A stretch of DNA of 32,967 nucleotides from the NCBI RefSeq assembly GCF_012726205.1, contig NZ_JAASAE010000024.1, positions 1 to 32,967 on the forward strand, given 5' to 3'. A program made the position numbers and the translations under genes. The notes below the pieces were generated by a model that was given only the letters and a program-made list of their open reading frames with translations, was not told where the DNA came from and did no database searches. This stretch comes from Rhodococcus sp. HNM0569 (lineage in GTDB: Bacteria > Actinomycetota > Actinomycetes > Mycobacteriales > Mycobacteriaceae). This document shows positions 10,256 through 17,519 of this stretch, one piece after another (position 1 is the first letter of the stretch; each line of letters begins with the position of its first letter).

Positions 10256-10288
10256 ATACCGGTATGGAGAATCCGGGCAGAACCGGAT
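10256..10288. promoter_or_regulatory. Paired dyads in the mocR/PPOX divergent region
   Basis: Two perfect inverted repeats lie 5 bp apart: the 10-bp palindrome ATACCGGTAT (10256-10265), and ATCCGG-N6-CCGGAT (10271-10288). They stand 10-42 bp upstream of the mocR ATG and 39-71 bp upstream of the divergent start. This is where an autoregulating MocR operator would be expected. The assignment to MocR is inferred from position. Confidence 0.45.
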
Positions 10289-10326
10289 CTGGTGGGGGAG
10301 CCGGTGTCGGGGAGACGGTAGCGAGC

Positions 10327-11016
10327 ATGACCCGGATACCGACCGATCCTCGCACCGACTCCGCCGCGATACGCAGACTGGCCGATCGCGCGCGCACGGA
10401 CCTCGACGACCTGCACGCCGTGCTCGACGCGTCTCTCGTGGGCTCGCTCGCGATCGTCTCTTCGGAGGGGCTGCCATGGTGCGTGCCGATGTTGTACGCG
10501 CGTGACGGCGAGAGGGTGCTGTTGCACGGCTCGCGCGGCGCCGGGGCGCTCGGGCTGGCCGCGGGAGGCGTGCCTGCCGCGCTGTCGGTGGTGCTGCTCG
10601 ACGGGATCGTGGTCGCCGAGACGCTGTTCGACTCGTCGGCCAACTATCGCTCGGCCGTCGTGCACGGCACGCTGACCGCGCTCGACGGCGACGACAAGAA
10701 GAGCGCACTGGAGGTGTTGTCGGACAGGATAATCCCAGGAAGGGTAAGTGAGGTGCGCGAATCCACTCGCAAGGAGCTCGCCGCGACGACGGTGCTCGCG
10801 ATGGCGGTCGAGCGTTGGACCGTCAAGGTGCGCGACGCGCCGCCGTCGGAACCGTCGGGCGCGGATCGTGGCGGATGGGCCGGCGTCGTGCCGCTCGAGT
10901 CCGTTGCGCGTGCCGCGCAACCGGCCTCGTGGATCGCGGCGACCACTCCTGTGCCTGCTTCGGTGCACGCCCTCCTGCGAGGGGGAGGCGCCGACGGCGG
11001 CTGTGAGTGTGGTTAG
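10327..11016 (+). CDS. Pyridoxamine 5'-phosphate oxidase family (flavin-nucleotide-binding) protein
   Basis: Soluble split-barrel flavin-binding protein of the PPOX superfamily, 229 residues. Family features: an N-terminal helix (IRRLADRARTDLDDLHAVLDAS), the strand LAIVSSEGLPWCVPMLYARDGERVLLHGS, and later SANYRSAVVHGTLTAL, which is typical of the group that resembles NimA and COG3467 proteins. The substrate is unknown; relatives bind FMN, F420 or heme. The ATG at 10327 has a GGGGAG about 12 bases upstream; an ATG at 10264 has no such site and lies inside the palindrome. Divergent from the MocR-type regulator, which is a likely controller. Its TAG stop lies within the iron box of the following lipoprotein gene, 10 bp before that start. 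Confidence 0.82.
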   Translation: MTRIPTDPRTDSAAIRRLADRARTDLDDLHAVLDASLVGSLAIVSSEGLPWCVPMLYARDGERVLLHGSRGAGALGLAAGGVPAALSVVLLDGIVVAETLFDSSANYRSAVVHGTLTALDGDDKKSALEVLSDRIIPGRVSEVRESTRKELAATTVLAMAVERWTVKVRDAPPSEPSGADRGGWAGVVPLESVARAAQPASWIAATTPVPASVHALLRGGGADGGCECG

Positions 11017-11026
11017 CCTTACCTCC
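11008..11026 (+). promoter_or_regulatory. IdeR/DtxR-type iron box over a leaderless promoter
   Basis: TGTGGTTAGCCTTACCTCC matches the DtxR/IdeR consensus TTAGGTTAGSCTAACCTAA at 14 of 19 positions, including the central GGTTAGCCT and ACCT. Inside it, TAGCCT (11014-11019) fits an actinobacterial -10, and 7 bases later comes the ATG of the lipoprotein gene. There is no Shine-Dalgarno sequence. Iron-loaded IdeR would therefore block the -10 directly and the mRNA would begin at the start codon. Confidence 0.7.
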
Positions 11027-12013
11027 ATGAAACGGTGCGCCGCGCTCTTCGTCCTTCCGCTCGTCCTGCTCGCTGTCTCGGCATGCGGATCGGGAGGCGA
11101 CGAGGCTGCGGCCGGCGCGCCCTCGGGTAGTTCCGGGACAGCATTCCCGGCCACGGTCACGACGAAGTTCGGGGACGTCACGGTCGACCGCGAACCCGAG
11201 CGCGTCGTCGCCCTCGGGTGGGGCGACGCGGAAACGGCACTCGCGCTGGGTGTGCAACCGATCGGCGCGAGCGACTGGCTCGCGTTCGGCGGTGAGGGCG
11301 TCGGGCCGTGGGCCGCCGGGCTCTACGATTCGCCGCCCGTGCAACTCGGCACACTCGAGCCGTCGTACGAGCAGATCGCCGCACTCGAACCGGACCTGAT
11401 CCTCGACACCAAGAGCTCAGGGGATCGTGGCCGATACGACATGCTCTCCGCGATCGCCCCCACGATCGGACCACCGCCGGGCGGCGACGACTTCAAGACG
11501 CCGTTGGAGGAGCAGGTGACGATGGTGGCGACCGCGCTCGGGGTGTCGGGAGACGAGGCAGTCGACTCCGTGCGGAACGCGTTCACCGAGGCGGCGAGTG
11601 CGCACCCCGAATTCGCGGGCAAGAGCGTTTCCGTCGCCGCACTCTCGGGTCGAGGCTGGGGTGCGTACAGCGCCGACACCGATCGTGTGGCCTTCATGAC
11701 GAAGCTCGGATTCGTGCCGAATCCCGTGCTCGACACCCTGCCCGAGGTCCAGTTCTCGCACCCACTGTCGGAAGAGACACTCGATCTGCTCGACGCGGAT
11801 CTCGTCGTCGTGTTTCCGGTGCAGCGCCCGGCCTCGGACGTCGAGTCGAACCCGGTGTTCGCCTCGATTCCGGCGGTGCGGGAAGGCCGGGCAGTGGTGT
11901 TCGACGATCCGAACGTGCAGAAGGCGTACTCGACGAACACCGTGCTGTCCATGCGGTACGCGCTCGACACCGTCGTGCCGCTCGTCGCCGACCACATCGC
12001 GACCACCGGGTAG
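11027..12013 (+). CDS. Iron-siderophore ABC transporter substrate-binding lipoprotein
   Basis: Extracytoplasmic binding protein of the FepB/FhuD/FecB class, 328 residues, delivering ferric siderophore to an ABC importer that is not in this window. The first 20 residues are a lipoprotein signal: MKR, a hydrophobic stretch, and the lipobox LAVSAC with Cys20 as the lipid anchor. A Gly/Ala/Ser linker follows. The Peripla_BP_2 domain shows PERVVALGWGDAETALALG, LEPSYEQIAALEPDLILDT, LSAIAPTIG and the C-terminal lobe with DLLDADLVVVFPV. The lipobox fixes the start at ATG 11027, since no later Met fits. An iron box sits immediately upstream, so expression should rise when iron is scarce. It ends 21 bp from the convergent second PPOX gene. 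Confidence 0.9.
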   Translation: MKRCAALFVLPLVLLAVSACGSGGDEAAAGAPSGSSGTAFPATVTTKFGDVTVDREPERVVALGWGDAETALALGVQPIGASDWLAFGGEGVGPWAAGLYDSPPVQLGTLEPSYEQIAALEPDLILDTKSSGDRGRYDMLSAIAPTIGPPPGGDDFKTPLEEQVTMVATALGVSGDEAVDSVRNAFTEAASAHPEFAGKSVSVAALSGRGWGAYSADTDRVAFMTKLGFVPNPVLDTLPEVQFSHPLSEETLDLLDADLVVVFPVQRPASDVESNPVFASIPAVREGRAVVFDDPNVQKAYSTNTVLSMRYALDTVVPLVADHIATTG

Positions 12014-12034
12014 GGCCGTCGGTGCCGCGCAACG

Positions 12035-12685
12035 TCAGTACAGGTAGCTCCGGTACTCCTCCTGGCGGCGCGGCTCGTCGGCGCCGACCGTGAGGGAGTG
12101 TTGTTCGGCATGCATCTCGCGCAGCGACGGCACCGCGTCGGCATCGGGGAACAGGTCGCGCTCCCACAGTTTCGCGCGCAGGATCGCGCGGGCACAGTGC
12201 GTGAACACCTCGTCGATCTCCACGACGACGGCGAGATTCGGCGCGCGGCCCCCGATGGCCATCGACTCGAGCAGTTCGGGGTCGGTGGAGAGCGTCGCAC
12301 GGCCGTTGACGCGCACGACCTCGTCGATGCCGGGCACGACGAACAGGAGCCCCACGTGCGGGTTCGCCAGGATGTTGCGGTACGAGTCGGCCCGGCGGTT
12401 GCCGAGCCGGTCGGGCAGCACGAGCGTGCGGTCGCCGAAGAAGCGCACTGTCGATTCGATGTCGCCGCGCGGTGAGCAGTCGCAGTTGCCGTCGGCGTCC
12501 GACGTCGCGAGCGTGAAGAACCGCGCGTGTTCGATGAATCGCCGGACGAGTGGCGTGGTGAAGGTCGTGTGCTTGTCGCGGATGTCGGGATGCGGCGCGC
12601 CCAGGATCTGCTCGAGTTCCGCCTCGGTGCGCACGGCGTGGGCGGAACCGGGAAGGGCGGGCGGTGGAAGGTGGGCTGTCGACAC
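12035..12685 (-). CDS. Pyridoxamine 5'-phosphate oxidase family protein (MSMEG-type FMN-binding)
   Basis: Cytoplasmic split-barrel flavoprotein of 216 residues. The signature RRFIEHARFFTLATSDADGNCDCSPRGD (about 46-73), then VLPDRLGNRRADSYRNILANPHVGLLFVVPG, matches the PPOX group related to Deinococcus DR_2398. The sequence also shows AVVVEIDEVFTHCARAILRAKLW. Substrate unknown; family members bind FMN. GTG 12685 gives the usual short leader; its ribosome binding site is weak (GAGA only). The frame stays open further upstream through the opposite strand of recO, but that extension is an arginine-rich shadow and was rejected. This gene and the PPOX gene at 10327 are different subfamilies rather than a recent duplication. 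Confidence 0.85.
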   Translation of the reverse strand: MSTAHLPPPALPGSAHAVRTEAELEQILGAPHPDIRDKHTTFTTPLVRRFIEHARFFTLATSDADGNCDCSPRGDIESTVRFFGDRTLVLPDRLGNRRADSYRNILANPHVGLLFVVPGIDEVVRVNGRATLSTDPELLESMAIGGRAPNLAVVVEIDEVFTHCARAILRAKLWERDLFPDADAVPSLREMHAEQHSLTVGADEPRRQEEYRSYLY

Positions 12686-13001
12686 TCTCGCAGGGTACCG
12701 GGCGACCGGCCTGCCGCGGCGGCCCGGATCTCCGGGAACAGCGTCGGAATAGCTCGGGGCAGGGGGTGGTTGAGGAGGGGGACGGTGTTCGGACAATGCC
12801 CCGGGTACCACCCCAGAAAAGTCGTTTCGAACGACCACATGCCGAGAGGCGCATGACGGGCACCGTCGCCGCGACATGCCGTCGGCCCACGGGCCGGCGG
12901 CATTCGTCGTCTCCGGCGAGTGACATACCGGCACGTCGCGGGGTTTCGTGTCCGCCCGCGGTGGGACACTGTCTCCGGCACACGAGTGAGGAGACAGTGC
13001 G
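12686..13001. other. Intergenic region between the second PPOX gene and recO
   Basis: 316 bp with no credible gene on either strand. It holds the divergent starts of the PPOX gene (minus) and recO (plus). A dyad GTCGTT-TCG-AACGAC lies at 12821-12835 and a weak one (CATGCC, GAGA, GGCGCATG) at 12838-12855. The recO hairpin is described separately. Confidence 0.5.
12967..12999 (+). promoter_or_regulatory. Hairpin burying the recO ribosome binding site
   Basis: CACTGTCTCC (12967-12976) and GGAGACAGTG (12990-12999) form a perfect 10-bp inverted repeat around a 13-base loop. The right arm contains most of the GAGGAGA ribosome binding site (12988-12994) and ends 2 bases before the GTG start. In mRNA this would hide the site; in DNA it could instead be an operator. 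Confidence 0.6.
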
Positions 13002-13829
13002 GTGAGGTTGTACCGGGATCGTGCGGTCGTGCTGCGCCAGCACAAGCTGGGCGAAGCCGATCTCATCATCACGCTCCTCACCGGCCGGTACGGGCTCGTG
13101 CGCGCCGTCGCGAAGGGTGTGCGCCGCACGCGATCGAAGTTCGGCGCACGGCTCGAGCCGTTCGCGCACGTCGACGTCCAGCTGTACCCGGGCCGCAGCC
13201 TCGACACGATCACCCAGGTGCAGACGGTCGACGCATTCGCGGTCGACATCGTCGACGACTACGCGCGCTACACCAGTGCGTGTGCCGTGCTCGAAACGGC
13301 CGAGCGTCTGGCCGGCGACGAGCGGGCTCCCGCCCCGCACCTGCATCGGCTCACGGTCGGCGCGCTGGAGTCCATCGCAGCGCACCGTCGTGCTCCCGAG
13401 CTCGTCCTCGACGCATTTCTGTTGCGCGCGATGAGTGCGGCGGGATGGGCGCCTGCGCTCGTCGAGTGCGCCCGGTGCGGTGCCGCCGGCCCGCACCGGG
13501 CGTTCCACGTCGCGGCAGGCGGCGCGGTGTGCGTGCGCTGCCGCCCGCCCGGTTCGGCCACGCCCCGCGACGGCGTCCTCGACCTCATGGCGTGTTACCT
13601 GCGCGGCGACTGGGCCGTCGTCGACAGCTACGAATCGGCGCAGCGCACCCAGGCCAGTGGGCTGATCGCGGCACACCTGCAATGGCATCTCGAACGTCAG
13701 CTGCGCACCCTGCCGCTGATCGAACGTTCTGCTCCGCACGCCGCGGTGGGACGAGGCGACGCGGTCAGGCAGGATGGAACCCGTGATTCGACGACGCGAC
13801 AGCCGGGCGCGGCCGAGCTCGGCAGCTGA
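13002..13829 (+). CDS. recO: DNA repair protein RecO
   Basis: Recombination mediator of the RecFOR pathway; it anneals single strands and loads RecA onto SSB-coated gaps. The protein has 275 residues. The N-terminal OB fold reads [54 protein letters not shown] helical domain follows, with a zinc finger: C156-x2-C159 and C177-x2-C180. The GTG at 13002 follows GAGGAGA with 7-base spacing. The last residues (about 245-275) are low complexity, and their DNA overlaps the start of uppS by 56 bp, so the tail may be dispensable. In M. tuberculosis an amidase gene sits upstream; here a regulator/iron cassette occupies that position. Confidence 0.93.
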   Translation: MRLYRDRAVVLRQHKLGEADLIITLLTGRYGLVRAVAKGVRRTRSKFGARLEPFAHVDVQLYPGRSLDTITQVQTVDAFAVDIVDDYARYTSACAVLETAERLAGDERAPAPHLHRLTVGALESIAAHRRAPELVLDAFLLRAMSAAGWAPALVECARCGAAGPHRAFHVAAGGAVCVRCRPPGSATPRDGVLDLMACYLRGDWAVVDSYESAQRTQASGLIAAHLQWHLERQLRTLPLIERSAPHAAVGRGDAVRQDGTRDSTTRQPGAAELGS

Positions 13830-14592
13830 CCGGCAGGTACGACCGCCCGACCCGCACCCGTCGGGAGCGACGCCGCCGTCCCTGCCCGCCGAGCTGATCC
13901 CGCGACATGTCGCTCTCGTGATGGACGGCAACGGTCGGTGGGCGCAGGAGCGCGGCCTGCCGCGCACCGCGGGGCACGAGCGCGGCGAAGCAGTGCTGAT
14001 GGACACGGTGTGCGGGTGCATCGAGATGGGCGTCGGGTGGTTGTCGGCGTATGCGTTCTCCACCGAGAACTGGAAGCGCAGCCCAGACGAGGTGCGCTTC
14101 CTGATGGGCTTCAACCGCGACGTCATCCGTCGCAGGCGCGACGAGATGCACGAGATGGGTGTGCGGGTCCGGTGGGCCGGGCGCAGACCGAAGCTGTGGG
14201 CGAGCGTGATCAAGGAACTCGAGATCGCGGAGGAGCTCACGAAGGACAACACCGTGATGACCCTCACGATGTGTGTCAACTACGGTGGCCGTGCCGAGAT
14301 CGCCGACGCTGCTCGCGAGATCGCGCGGCGTGCCGCGGCAGGCGAGATCGATCCGGATCGGGTCTCGGAGGCCACGGTCGCGAAGTACCTCGACGAGCCG
14401 GACATGCCCGACGTCGACCTGTTCCTGCGTCCGTCGGGCGAGCAGCGCACGTCGAACTTTCTGTTGTGGCAGTCGGCCTACGCCGAGATGGTGTTCCAGG
14501 AGAAGCTGTTCCCGGACTTCGACCGCCGCGACCTGTGGGCGGCGTGTGTCGAATACGCCGAGCGGGACCGCCGCTTCGGCGGAGTCAAATGA
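13774..14592 (+). CDS. uppS: Isoprenyl (polyprenyl) diphosphate synthase, cis type
   Basis: Cis-prenyltransferase that makes the long-chain polyprenyl diphosphate needed as lipid carrier for cell-wall synthesis (decaprenyl phosphate in this group). 272 residues from ATG 13774. Motifs: [13 protein letters not shown] with catalytic D51, [16 protein letters not shown], then VNYGGRAEI, and the C-terminal [24 protein letters not shown] with the diphosphate-binding arginines. The N-terminal 40 residues are basic and disordered, as in the mycobacterial decaprenyl enzyme. GTG 13783 is a plausible alternative start, with AGGA 8 bases before it. It overlaps recO upstream and the next gene by 4 bases (ATGA). 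Chain length cannot be read from the sequence with confidence. Confidence 0.94.
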   Translation: MEPVIRRRDSRARPSSAADRQVRPPDPHPSGATPPSLPAELIPRHVALVMDGNGRWAQERGLPRTAGHERGEAVLMDTVCGCIEMGVGWLSAYAFSTENWKRSPDEVRFLMGFNRDVIRRRRDEMHEMGVRVRWAGRRPKLWASVIKELEIAEELTKDNTVMTLTMCVNYGGRAEIADAAREIARRAAAGEIDPDRVSEATVAKYLDEPDMPDVDLFLRPSGEQRTSNFLLWQSAYAEMVFQEKLFPDFDRRDLWAACVEYAERDRRFGGVK

Positions 14593-14987
14593 CCGGCGCC
14601 GCAGACGATCTCCTCGTCCGTACCGCCGACGCGCTGCGGGTGTTCACCCAGGTCGACACGGCCGACGACGGCTCGCTGCGATTCGACTACGCGGGCGCGC
14701 TGTGTTCGCTGAATGCGATGACGCTCACCGACGGGCTCGACGTCGTCTCGCTCACGTGCGTGCTCGCGTGGGACCGGCCGGCGAGCGCGGCCCTGCACAA
14801 GCGGGTCGCCGCGCGCAACGACGAACTGCAGTTCGGCACCGTCGTCGCGTTCACGCGCGGCCGCACGGTCGATGTGGTGCTGCGGTACGCCTTCCCGGCG
14901 TCGGGGCTGGACGACACGGCGCTCACGACGATGCTGCTGCTCGTCCTGTCCGGCGCCGAGACGGCTCGCGAGGGGCTGGTTCCCTAG
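14589..14987 (+). CDS. YbjN-like conserved protein (Rv2360c-type)
   Basis: Small soluble protein of 132 residues. The alternating strand pattern, [50 protein letters not shown] followed by [26 protein letters not shown], is like the type III secretion chaperone/YbjN fold (N-x-x-L-x-F-G region then a helix). Function is unknown. The start ATGA overlaps the uppS stop, so it is translated together with uppS, and a gene of this kind follows uppS in mycobacteria too. Fold assignment is by eye and moderate in certainty; the gene itself is well supported by coupling and codon use. Confidence 0.75.
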   Translation: MTGAADDLLVRTADALRVFTQVDTADDGSLRFDYAGALCSLNAMTLTDGLDVVSLTCVLAWDRPASAALHKRVAARNDELQFGTVVAFTRGRTVDVVLRYAFPASGLDDTALTTMLLLVLSGAETAREGLVP

Positions 14988-14993
14988 ACGGCG

Positions 14994-15031
14994 CCGCGGC
15001 GGATCGGTTCGGTCGGATCAGTTCGCCGCGG
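14994..15031. terminator. Candidate hairpin between the YbjN-like gene and zur
   Basis: CCGCGGCG (14994-15001) and CGCCGCGG (15024-15031) form a perfect 8-bp stem with a 22-base loop across the convergent junction. No T-run is present, and the right arm lies inside the last codons of zur. It is a plausible but weak bidirectional terminator. Confidence 0.3.
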
Positions 15032-15476
15032 TTGTGCACTCGCGGCACGTGCCGAAGATCTCCAGGGTGTGGCTCACATCGGTGAATCCGTGGTCGTCCG
15101 CGACCGCCGCCGACCATCGTTCGACGGTCGGGCCTTCGACCTCGACGGTGAACCCGCAGTCGCGGCACACGAGGTGATGGTGGTGGCCCGACGAGCATCG
15201 CCGGTACACCGACTCGCCCGTGTCGGTGCGCAGGACGTCGACGGTGCCTGCATCCGCGAGGCTCTGCAGCGTGCGGTAGACCGTGGTGAGGCCGATGCCT
15301 TCGCCGCGTTTGCGTAGCTCGTCGTGGAGTTCCTGTGCGGAGCGGAACTCCTCGATGTCGTCGAGCAGCGCCGAGATGGCGCTGCGCTGGCGAGTCGCGC
15401 GTACTCCCACGGTGGGTGCGGCTTTGCGCCCCGATCGGGTGGCCGGGGCGTTCGATCGGGTGGTGGGCGGAGTCAA
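15018..15476 (-). CDS. zur: Zinc uptake regulator (Fur family)
   Basis: Fur-family metalloregulator, 152 residues, expected to repress zinc-uptake genes when zinc is bound. The winged helix covers about 25-95, with TRQRSAISALLDDIEEFRSAQELHDELRKRG and IGLTTVYRTLQSLADAG as the recognition region. The metal part shows the histidine run H98-H101, C104-x2-C107 and C144-x2-C147, the structural zinc cysteines, plus H136. The fourfold histidine and the SmtB neighbour favour Zur over Fur. The start is TTG at 15476, preceded by GAGGAAGGA with good spacing. It overlaps the stop of arsR in the sequence TTGA, so it is translated by coupling. Mycobacteria have the same smtB-zur pair. Confidence 0.9.
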   Translation of the reverse strand: MTPPTTRSNAPATRSGRKAAPTVGVRATRQRSAISALLDDIEEFRSAQELHDELRKRGEGIGLTTVYRTLQSLADAGTVDVLRTDTGESVYRRCSSGHHHHLVCRDCGFTVEVEGPTVERWSAAVADDHGFTDVSHTLEIFGTCRECTTAAN

Positions 15477-15871
15477 CTGTGTCCTTCCTCGGCGTGGGCG
15501 ACGGCGTCGACGACGATATGTGCGAGATGGTCGTCGACCAAGCTGTACATCACTTCGCGGCCCACGCGCTCGCCGTGCACGACACCCGCGGCCTTGAGGA
15601 CGCGCAGATGCTGGCTCACGAGTGGTTGCGTCACGCCGAGGGCGCCGACGAGTTCGTGCACGCAACTCCGCTGCTCGCGCAACTGCAACACGATGGAGAT
15701 GCGGACCGGTGCGGCGAGTGCGCGCAGTAGTTCGCCCGCTGCGACGAGCGTCGGTTTCGGTGGAAGCAGCGCGGGCGTCTCGTGCACGTGCGCTGCCGTT
15801 GCTTCCTGCACTGCCGTTGCTTCCTGCACTTCCGCGTCCTCGTGCAGGCCGTCCGACTCGAGTGTGCTCAC
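15473..15871 (-). CDS. ArsR/SmtB-family metal sensor (SmtB type)
   Basis: Dimeric winged-helix repressor of 132 residues. The HTH is in LGVTQPLVSQHLRVLKAAGVV (about 78-98), followed by the wing REVMYSL. The last helix carries D113-x-H115-x10-H126-x2-E129, exactly the spacing of the alpha5 zinc site of cyanobacterial SmtB, so zinc (or a similar metal) sensing is expected. One cysteine, C70, stands in the alpha3 region. The N-terminal tail is variable and contains a tandem VQEATA repeat (15-26) encoded by a duplicated 18-bp unit. GTG 15871 has AAGGAG 4 bases upstream. It is the first gene of a two-gene operon with zur and is divergent from glyS. Confidence 0.9.
   Translation of the reverse strand: MSTLESDGLHEDAEVQEATAVQEATAAHVHETPALLPPKPTLVAAGELLRALAAPVRISIVLQLREQRSCVHELVGALGVTQPLVSQHLRVLKAAGVVHGERVGREVMYSLVDDHLAHIVVDAVAHAEEGHS
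15793..15828. repeat. Tandem 18-bp duplication inside the arsR gene
   Basis: Two perfect copies of CTGCCGTTGCTTCCTGCA (plus strand) lie head to tail at 15793-15810 and 15811-15828. They encode the repeated VQEATA in the sensor's N-terminal tail and keep the frame. A slippage-prone, probably length-variable site. Confidence 0.9.
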
Positions 15872-15939
15872 GGTGCTCCTTCGTGGGGCGGGGGCGGATC
15901 GTGGCCGGGCCACGGGCTTCGGGTGCACGAGGAACCCTT

Positions 15940-15959
15940 ATTGCAAACCGTTTCCATTG
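15940..15959. promoter_or_regulatory. Zur/SmtB-like operator upstream of arsR-zur
   Basis: The imperfect palindrome TGCAAAC-C-GTTTCCA (15942-15956; 6 of 7 arm positions pair) lies within a 20-bp segment. That segment resembles the actinobacterial Zur box core (TGAAAAT..ATTTTCA type), matching about 15 of 20 positions by my comparison from memory. It overlaps the predicted arsR -10, so a bound regulator would block the operon. Confidence 0.5.
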
Positions 15960-15984
15960 TTGTATGCATGAATCCGCATGTCAA
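15956..15984 (-). promoter_or_regulatory. Candidate promoter of the arsR-zur operon
   Basis: On the minus strand a perfect -35 TTGACA (15984-15979) is followed by a 17-bp spacer and AACAAT (15961-15956) as -10. Transcription would begin near 15949, about 78 bases before the arsR GTG. Confidence 0.5.
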
Positions 15985-16017
15985 CCGGGGTGGGTGGGTC
16001 GCCGAGGCCGCGACCGA

Positions 16018-16023
16018 TAGGCT
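16018..16023 (+). promoter_or_regulatory. Candidate -10 element of glyS
   Basis: TAGGCT fits the TANNNT -10 pattern that recurs in this window, about 80 bp before the glyS GTG. There is no recognisable -35 hexamer. Confidence 0.35.
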
Positions 16024-16103
16024 GGATGCAGGGCCTCACCCTTATCCGGGGCCCGCACATCGCACGTGAACCGTGCATCTGTTACCCAGATGGAGAGCAC
16101 CGA

Positions 16104-17495
16104 GTGGCACCCAAGTCGAAGATCGATTCCGTCGTCAACCTCGCCAAGCGCCGAGGCCTGGTCTACCCGTGCGGTGAGATCTACGGCGGTACCAAGTCGG
16201 CGTGGGACTACGGTCCGCTCGGCGTCGAGCTCAAGGACAACATCAAACGGCAGTGGTGGCGCAACATGGTCACCAGCCGCGAGGACGTCGTCGGGCTCGA
16301 CTCGTCGGTCATCCTGCCGCGCGAGGTGTGGGTCGCGTCGGGACACGTCGGTGTGTTCAACGATCCGCTCGTCGAATGTCTGCACTGCCATCACCGGTTC
16401 CGTCAGGATCACCTGCAGGAGGCGTACGCCGACAAGAAGGGTCTCGAGGATCCGGATGCGGTTGCGATGGACGTCATCGTCTGCCCGAACTGTGGCACCA
16501 CCGGCCAGTGGACCGAGCCGCGCGACTTCAACATGATGCTCAAGACCTACCTCGGCCCTGTCGAGAGCGAGGAAGGCCTGCACTACCTGCGGCCCGAGAC
16601 GGCGCAGGGCATCTTCGTCAACTTTGCCAATGTGCTCACGTCGGCGCGCAAGAAGCCGCCCTTCGGCATCGGCCAGATCGGCAAGAGCTTCCGCAACGAG
16701 ATCACCCCGGGCAATTTCATCTTCCGCACTCGCGAGTTCGAGCAGATGGAGATGGAGTTCTTCGTCAAGCCCGGCGACGACGAGAAGTGGCACCAGTACT
16801 GGATCGACTACCGCATGGACTGGTACACGGGTCTGGGCATCGCTCCCGAGAACCTGCGCCTCTTCGAGCACCCGCAGGAGAAGCTGTCGCACTACTCGAA
16901 GCGCACGGTCGACATCGAGTACCGCTTCGAGTTCCAGGGCAGCGAGTGGGGCGAACTCGAGGGCGTGGCCAACCGCACCGACTTCGACCTGTCGACCCAC
17001 GCGAAGCATTCGGGCACGGCGCTCGACTACTTCGATCAGACGACAGGCGAGCGGTACACGCCGTACGTCATCGAGCCGGCAGCCGGCTTGACCCGTTCGT
17101 TCATGGCGTTCCTCGTCGACGCGTACTACGAGGACGAGGCGCCCAACGCCAAGGGCGGTGTCGACAAGCGCACCGTGCTGCGGCTCGACCGCAGGCTCGC
17201 GCCGGTCAAGGCGGCGGTGCTGCCGCTCTCACGCAATGCCGACCTGAGCCCCAAGGCGAAGGACCTCGCGCAGACGCTGCGACAGAACTGGAACATCGAG
17301 TTCGACGACGCGGGCGCGATCGGCCGTCGTTACCGTCGCCAGGACGAGATCGGCACGCCGTTCTGCATCACGGTCGACTTCGACACGCTCGACGACCACG
17401 CCGTCACCGTGCGCGAGCGCGACACCATGGCGCAGGAGCGGGTCGCTCTCGACCAGGTCGAGGGCTATCTCGCGCAGCGGCTCGTCGGAGCCTGA
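16104..17495 (+). CDS. glyS: Glycyl-tRNA synthetase (alpha2 type)
   Basis: Class II aminoacyl-tRNA synthetase charging tRNA-Gly, the single-chain homodimeric form. It has 463 residues, normal for actinobacteria. An N-terminal catalytic core starts at [22 protein letters not shown] zinc-binding insert carries C92-x2-C95 and C127-x2-C130. Motif 2 reads [28 protein letters not shown], and motif 3 [18 protein letters not shown]. The C-terminal anticodon-binding domain includes [12 protein letters not shown] and [18 protein letters not shown]. The GTG at 16104 has GGAGAG 6 bases upstream. An in-frame ATG at 15978 would lie inside the arsR promoter region and was rejected. It is divergent from arsR and convergent with the TPM gene. 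Confidence 0.96.
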   Translation: MAPKSKIDSVVNLAKRRGLVYPCGEIYGGTKSAWDYGPLGVELKDNIKRQWWRNMVTSREDVVGLDSSVILPREVWVASGHVGVFNDPLVECLHCHHRFRQDHLQEAYADKKGLEDPDAVAMDVIVCPNCGTTGQWTEPRDFNMMLKTYLGPVESEEGLHYLRPETAQGIFVNFANVLTSARKKPPFGIGQIGKSFRNEITPGNFIFRTREFEQMEMEFFVKPGDDEKWHQYWIDYRMDWYTGLGIAPENLRLFEHPQEKLSHYSKRTVDIEYRFEFQGSEWGELEGVANRTDFDLSTHAKHSGTALDYFDQTTGERYTPYVIEPAAGLTRSFMAFLVDAYYEDEAPNAKGGVDKRTVLRLDRRLAPVKAAVLPLSRNADLSPKAKDLAQTLRQNWNIEFDDAGAIGRRYRRQDEIGTPFCITVDFDTLDDHAVTVRERDTMAQERVALDQVEGYLAQRLVGA

Positions 17496-17519
17496 CCGCT
17501 TCGCTGCGAGCGCTCGCGC

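Noticed and set aside
12763-12814. Inverted repeat GGGGTGGT / ACCACCCC
   Set aside because: Eight-base arms 36 bp apart in a G-rich stretch are likely by chance.
12821-12835. LexA (SOS) box upstream of recO
   Set aside because: The dyad GTCGTT-TCG-AACGAC contains a TCGAAC half but lacks the second GTTCGA half at the proper spacing.
15793-15828. Possible CRISPR or satellite repeat
   Set aside because: Only two adjacent copies with no spacer, in frame inside a gene.
15978-16103. Longer N-terminus for glyS from an in-frame ATG
   Set aside because: It would cross the probable -10 of glyS and the arsR control region; GTG 16104 has a good ribosome binding site and the normal family start.
16024-16103. 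T-box or other riboswitch before glyS
   Set aside because: The leader is about 75 bases and shows no T-box core sequence or terminator.
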